From Isohypsibius dastychi (taxonomy: Eukaryota > Tardigrada > Eutardigrada > Parachela > Isohypsibiidae), in the NCBI GenBank assembly GCA_034696485.1, contig JAQIWT010001303.1, positions 1 through 11,421 of the forward strand: a stretch of 11,421 nucleotides of DNA. Reading direction: 5' to 3'. The notes beneath the pieces were generated by a model. The model ran no database searches. It worked only from the letters and a program-made list of their open reading frames with translations, and was not told the DNA's origin. A program made the translations under genes and the position numbers. Shown in pieces: positions 7,044 to 11,421 of this stretch (the first letter of the stretch is position 1; every line of letters begins with the position of its first letter).

Positions 7044-10000
7044 ATGACAACAAAAACTCATTCAAAATTCAAATCGAGTTCAGCCGTTAGTTTCGGAACT
7101 GACATTGATTCTCTCCCAACCGACACTTTATCATCTGTCTCCACTCCAACCTCAGAGATATCTTCCTACTGGGATGGTGTCTCAGAAGGAAACCCGCACA
7201 TCAGAGGCGATGCTGAAACATCTGAAATCTCAAAGTCCAGCTACGAAGTCCAGTTCGCGAACTTGGCCCCGAAAACTCTTCGCGAACTAAAACTGAAAGA
7301 ATTGATCTCGAAACAGAAATCCAAAGCTAAACCGTTGATTCTGGACCGCATTCACGACGTAAAACGTGTGAAAGATAATGTCGTTTACAAAATAACCCCT
7401 GCAGTGAATGCTGTGAAACATGAGAGTAGAAAAGTTACGGGCTGGATTGGGAATCGGACGGCGCAAGCTGGACTGAGTATCGCGTTGAAAAGTGTACAAT
7501 TGATAACTGGGAAGAAAAATGCAAGGACAGATGTCTCGGAAGATGAGGAGACTGATGGAGAAGAGGGGGACTGTCCGCTGGATTTGAGCGAAATCGAGCA
7601 TGCGCCGGTTCATGTTCCAAAACTGGCTGTGGAAACGGAAATTGATCCAGGGCATGCAAGTACAAAGATGACATTTCAAACAAAAATCTTTTGTGCAAAT
7701 TGCATTTTATTTTGCAATATTCTTGGCGAAGGAAATTTAAAAGCAATTGAGTATAATAAGTACAATAGGCAATACAATACAAGTACTGACTGAGCGCTTA
7801 CAAAGCGCAACATACAGAAAATTTCAATTTGAATTTGTTTTTTTTCCATGGCAAAAAACACACGAAATTTTACATTTAACATAATTTGTGCAACTATGTC
7901 ATCTAAATTAATTGCATCAATATGGCTCATCTCTAATTGGTACAATTTCCTTCTTAACCACGTTTCTACGCTTGATTCTTTCGCAGAAGAAAGACAAGCT
8001 ATACTTTCTTAATCTGAAAGAAGCAAAATACAACGCAATCAAGGAGCAAGCCAAATCTCCCTTCACCAGAGACCTCGCGGATAAAATTCTAAAAGGTGAA
8101 CTTAAGCAACCAGTCCATTCGATCACCACGGCTTCGCTCGGACCTCGGATTCGGGTTGGATTCAAGTGCGATGTAGCAAAGAAGAGCCTGACAATTCGTT
8201 TGACGGAGGGCTCGAATTTACCTGGAATGGATGGTGATGGTTTGTCGGACCCCTTCTGCACCGCGCAACTCAAACCCGATGCCGCAATTCCTCCACTTCG
8301 AACGAAGACTATTGGGAAAACTCTGCATCCTCAATGGAAAGAAGTCTTTGAGTTGTCACCGGTTCCTCCTATTGCGAAACTGGCTACACAGACGCTCCAT
8401 GTTAAAGTAAGTGCGTGCCAAGTTTTGAAATGAGGAAGAGACTGGATTTGCGGGAATTTTTCTAGAATTCATGAATTTTTCCAGGTTCTGCACCTTTTGA
8501 TTAAATTTTTTTGCACATTCTTTTATACATCTGAATCATTGCAAGTATGAAATTTTGCTCAAATTTTATTTGTGATGTATGATTTCACGTAAACATTATT
8601 CAATAATGTAATAATAATAATATTCATTATTGAGATAGTGTTTCTTCCTGGATATTTTTAATTTTCCAGTCAGGTTCATTTGGATTTCTGAAATTGATTT
8701 TTAATTTGGGAATCAACGGTGTTTTTTAAATTTTTGTGTATGGAAAGGATGACAATTTGGTATAGCGACAAATTGAAATGTGAAATTTAAAGAATTTCGG
8801 AGCTCACGTGAATAATAACGCTTCGTTGATGCAGCATAGTTTCGGTAGCGGGAATGCTTCCGCTTCAACAGTTAGTCAAGGCGTCAACGTCTGCGGTCGA
8901 GCAGATTAACAGGAGATTTTGGCCATCTTTTAGCTGAATTTAACTGTGGGCTGCGAATATCGGTTTCGAAATACAGCCGCAGATGTTGGGGGAGTCGGTT
9001 TAATGCAAAACTGCTGCGTTAGTGCTCTAAAACGGTACGAAATCTCACATTTATAGCCCAGCCTTCACCATGTTGAAGTCCACAAGCGGAATTGAAATCG
9101 CTTGCTGCGTTATCCCGCTTCGTCATGAAATCACTGTGGCGCTGCGCCGTGCAGTTATGACGCCAAAGCGGTTGATGCTCCGCTTGATATTAGTTGTCGA
9201 CTCTGTCGAGTTCAACCCAGCGAGCCTCTGGATTTTTATCGGCCTGTTTTTTGCTGCAGAGGCTCGTCTATTCCGTTTTCAACCTCTACCTTTCACAATA
9301 TGAAGTTTATAGGCGGAGAGCTACCCGCTTGGTTCTGTCCGCTCCTTCTCTTACCACTCCGCTCAGCCAGAATCTGAGCTCAAACTGGCCTGTCAGCAAA
9401 GCCCAACAAACACGCTGCAGACCAATTCGCTAAATCTGCGTCGCTTCTGCACTGAAAGTGTGCTCATTCCGTGTTCAACCTCTACCTTTCATAACATAAA
9501 GTGGTCAAGCGGAAAATTATCCGCTAATACCGATGCTCCGCTAATACCGATACCATGGTCGCTCCGCTCAGCCAGTTTCCTAACGCAAGGTGCAAGGGCC
9601 TTTTTATTAATGCCAAGTTGTAAGATTTTCGAAGCATCCACGAAAACAATCCTACTTACCTGGTTTATGCTAGTTTTGGGAAGATGGCCAATTTTATTCA
9701 CGAACGAACAAAGTGGTTCTTCAGAAATAATTACACATGGGAGCACTTTCTTTAGAATGAATCACACAAAATAATCAAAAGTTGAAATATTCTGTATATT
9801 ATTGCAGAATTTTGACGTTTGATTTTGATTTACTGTACTGTTTATTTTTCGGTTATTGGGTTGTACTTATTCGATATGCTTTTCGTTGCAGGTTTTCGAT
9901 TACGATCAGCTCGGTTACGATGACCTCCTTGGAACAGTCGATATCAAACTCGCCCAGTATGACTTACAAAACGGCACGGATTTATGGTTCGATCTCCAAA

Positions 10001-11334
10001 TACCGAAATCCAAAGACGAGTTGCGCTATCGGGGCAGCGTCTACACCGGACTTCGCTACGAAGAATCCCAAGAAAAAATCACATTGTTCATCGAACGCTG
10101 CCAGCAACTCGAATCAACCGGAATTTTAATTATCAAATCATCTCTTCATATCAACGGTGGATTAATCCACATGAAAAATTGCAAAAAGGAAAAAATCGCA
10201 ACTGTTAATCCTGATCTGAAACGCCGCGTGACCTTTACGGGAATAAAGAAATCTTTATTAGAGGAATATACGATCACGATTTATTTTGGTCTGAAAAAAT
10301 TGTTCTGGACAAAATATATCGGGCAAGTGAATTTATCTTCGAAAAGCAAAAATCTGGAGGAGCAGGAAATTTGGATGCAAATGATCAAATTACCAGGCGA
10401 AGTGGAATTCAAATTAATTCCGATCCAGCGATTTTTGGGATTGGTTCGAAAACCCTGGAAACCCACTGAGGAACCGGAAGTGCAAAAACTCGGATTCCTG
10501 GATATCTCCATCAAATCTTCAGACAAAAAAGACGGAGTGAATTTCACGATCACGATTAATAAAGCAGATGAATTATTAATACCGGAAAATTCAATCATTT
10601 TGGTGAAAGCGTTTTTGATTAAAAATTCCGTCGAAATATCAAATGAAAGTTGCGAGGGAGTCGCGGTTGGAGAACGAATTACCGCAATCGAGGAGCGTCT
10701 GTCGTTTTCCGTCCCATATGCAGATGTTATGAATGTCAATATCGCGGTTATTGTTTTTCATAAAACTTTTTTCAAACTCGATCCAATCGGTCAGGTTTAT
10801 TTTTCTTCCGATCATTCCAAATCAACAAACGACGAAGCGGAAGTCTGGCAGAACGCCGTGAAGACAACCGGGAATGCTTTCGGGAAACGTTTGGAAATTC
10901 GGAGAATTCTGCCAGAAATTACGCTGTATAATTTGACGAAAGCGCCGGAGAAAACAATCGGACTGCAAGACCCTGAAATGAATTTCGCCAAAAATAAATT
11001 GGGAACAATTGTTTTGAGTGTGAACTATAATTCACATTCAGAATTGCTGCAGATTTTTGTTGAAAGATTCAATGATCTGTCTGTTGATGGAGATTTATGC
11101 GCCGAAGCGTTCTTCTGGGATTTAAAGAGCAAGCCGAGATTCCGAAGAAGAACGGATAAAATCACAGCTGATGATCCTAATCCGGAATTCAAAGAAATAA
11201 TCAAGTTCAAAAATATGCATGCAACGTTTTTTGAGACGCAGTATTTATTTGTACGTTTGGTTAAATGTCAGTTTTTTGGGAAGGATTTGATTGTTGGACA
11301 GACTGCACTCAAATTAAACAACCCAAAACCTTGA
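7044..11334 (+). CDS. Four-C2-domain protein (synaptotagmin/rabphilin class), three exons, 824 aa
   Basis: Exons 7044-7655, 7987-8406 and 9892-11334 total 825 codons. There is no signal peptide or membrane helix. Residues 1-70 are Ser/Thr-rich and look disordered. Residues 75-160 are basic and helix-prone, followed by an acidic stretch (SEDEETDGEEGD). C2-1 (about 256-375) carries DGDGLSDPF and FDYDQLGYDDLLG. The five aspartates D286, D292, D347, D349 and D355 match the calcium ligands of a synaptotagmin-type C2. C2-2 (about 391-525), C2-3 (about 545-682) and C2-4 (about 712-822) keep strand patterns and the closing Ile/Val-Gly, but lack the aspartates. The inferred role is calcium-dependent phospholipid binding through C2-1, with protein or membrane contact by the others, perhaps in vesicle traffic. 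I do not know a named protein with this layout. The first exon join is the least certain part. Confidence 0.78.
7656..7986 (+). other. Probable GC-AG intron 1 of the C2 gene (331 bp)
   Basis: The exon 1 frame must leave in phase 0 to meet TTTCGCAG|AAGAAAGAC. The best phase-0 donor is GGGCAT|GCAAGT, a GC donor whose following bases match the consensus fully. The GT four bases further on (CAA|GTACAA, phase 1) would need the weak acceptor AAGAAAG|AC and changes only AN for KKD at the join. Without splicing the frame stops at 7791-7793, before any C2 domain. The intron is AT-rich with no other content seen. Confidence 0.6.
8600..8633. repeat. Small AT-rich inverted repeat
   Basis: TCAATAATG at 8600-8608 is the reverse complement of CATTATTGA at 8625-8633, with a 16-base ATA-rich loop. 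It is short and low-complexity, and no role is implied. Confidence 0.5.
9269..9575. repeat. Diverged direct repeat of about 105 bp in intron 2
   Basis: Copy one (about 9269-9370) and copy two (about 9465-9575) both begin ATTCCG then TTCAACCTCTACCTTTCA, and both end CTCCGCTCAGCCAG. The middles are diverged and differ in length. Copy two also holds a 14-bp tandem duplication (CCGCTAATACCGAT at 9521-9534 and 9538-9551). This looks like an old repetitive or mobile sequence; no terminal structure was found. Confidence 0.65.
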
Positions 11335-11421
11335 TAGATTCTTCGATTTATTAATTATTCCAAATAATTTTGAACATTCAAAAACAAGAAATAATTTACG
11401 AAAATTTTAAAAGCTTGATCG
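11335..11421 (+). other. 3' UTR start of the C2 gene
   Basis: AT-rich DNA after the TGA at 11332-11334. No AATAAA is visible before the window ends; only AATAAT-like words occur, so the poly(A) site may lie beyond the right edge. Confidence 0.5.

Larger units (their letters stand above)
8407..9891 (+). other. Large intron 2 of the C2 gene, repeat-bearing
   Basis: Donor AAA|GTAAGT and acceptor TTTCGTTGCAG|GTTTTC are both strong and in phase 0. They join HVK to VFDYD inside C2-1, one residue before the loop-3 aspartates. The first 400 bases are AT-rich with a small inverted repeat (8600-8608 with 8625-8633). From about 8805 to 9590 the base composition shifts to higher GC with many AGCGG/CCGCT words and a diverged direct repeat. 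The last 300 bases are AT-rich again. No exon is needed by the C2 fold. Confidence 0.85.

Noticed and set aside
8805-9060. Possible tRNA or snoRNA in the GC-rich part of intron 2
   Set aside because: I found no proper A/B box pair, cloverleaf, or C/D or H/ACA boxes with fitting spacing.
9070-9303. 77-codon plus-strand frame in intron 2 as a gene
   Set aside because: It lies in the repeat block, has no known motif, and ends within one of the diverged repeat copies.
9856-9891. Extension of the last C2-gene exon upstream to about 9856
   Set aside because: TTTCGTTGCAG|GTTTTC is a good acceptor that completes the C2-1 domain in phase with the donor at 8406. The upstream codons are intron sequence.
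1-11421. Bacterial-style content (operon, CRISPR array, phage or defence genes)
   Set aside because: The genes are intron-bearing animal genes. There are no spaced identical repeats of CRISPR type and no ribosome binding site pattern.

Overview
This is eukaryotic, and almost certainly invertebrate animal, DNA. The coding sequence is interrupted by introns with GT..AG (once probably GC..AG) borders, the 3' ends carry AATAAA signals, and the three gene families present (a LAP1-type torsin cofactor, an MFSD6-type transporter and a synaptotagmin-class multi-C2 protein) are animal families. Short pyrimidine-rich acceptors such as TTTTCAG, and an MFSD6 type with a long cysteine-rich loop, would suit an ecdysozoan (nematode, tardigrade or arthropod). 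I cannot name the organism from the sequence.

Layout: (1) 1-787, plus strand: the 3' part of a LAP1/LULL1-like gene, entering from beyond the left edge, with a poly(A) signal at 982-987. (2) 788-1411: a convergent intergenic region. (3) 1412-5825, minus strand: a complete seven-exon MFSD6-like transporter gene. My exon joins keep the frame throughout and give 695 residues. Its introns hold unexplained open stretches and a small tandem repeat. (4) 5826-7043: a divergent intergenic region holding a 95-bp palindromic MITE with a 7-bp target duplication. (5) 7044-11334, plus strand: a three-exon gene for an 824-residue cytosolic-looking protein with four C2 domains. Only the first has a full set of calcium-binding aspartates. 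Its first intron is best explained as a GC-AG intron. Its 1.5-kb second intron splits the first C2 domain and contains a repeat-rich block.

The genes do not form an operon and show no shared pathway. The first two converge and the last two diverge, so the MFSD6-like and C2 genes could share promoter DNA. All three products are membrane-linked: nuclear envelope/ER, a polytopic transporter, and phospholipid or protein binding. That is ordinary coincidence rather than evidence of a system. I did not find a new mobile or defence system. The items most worth checking are the hidden C-terminal exon with a PDZ-type ending, the GC-AG intron, the C2 architecture, the MITE, and protein-like remnants inside introns.
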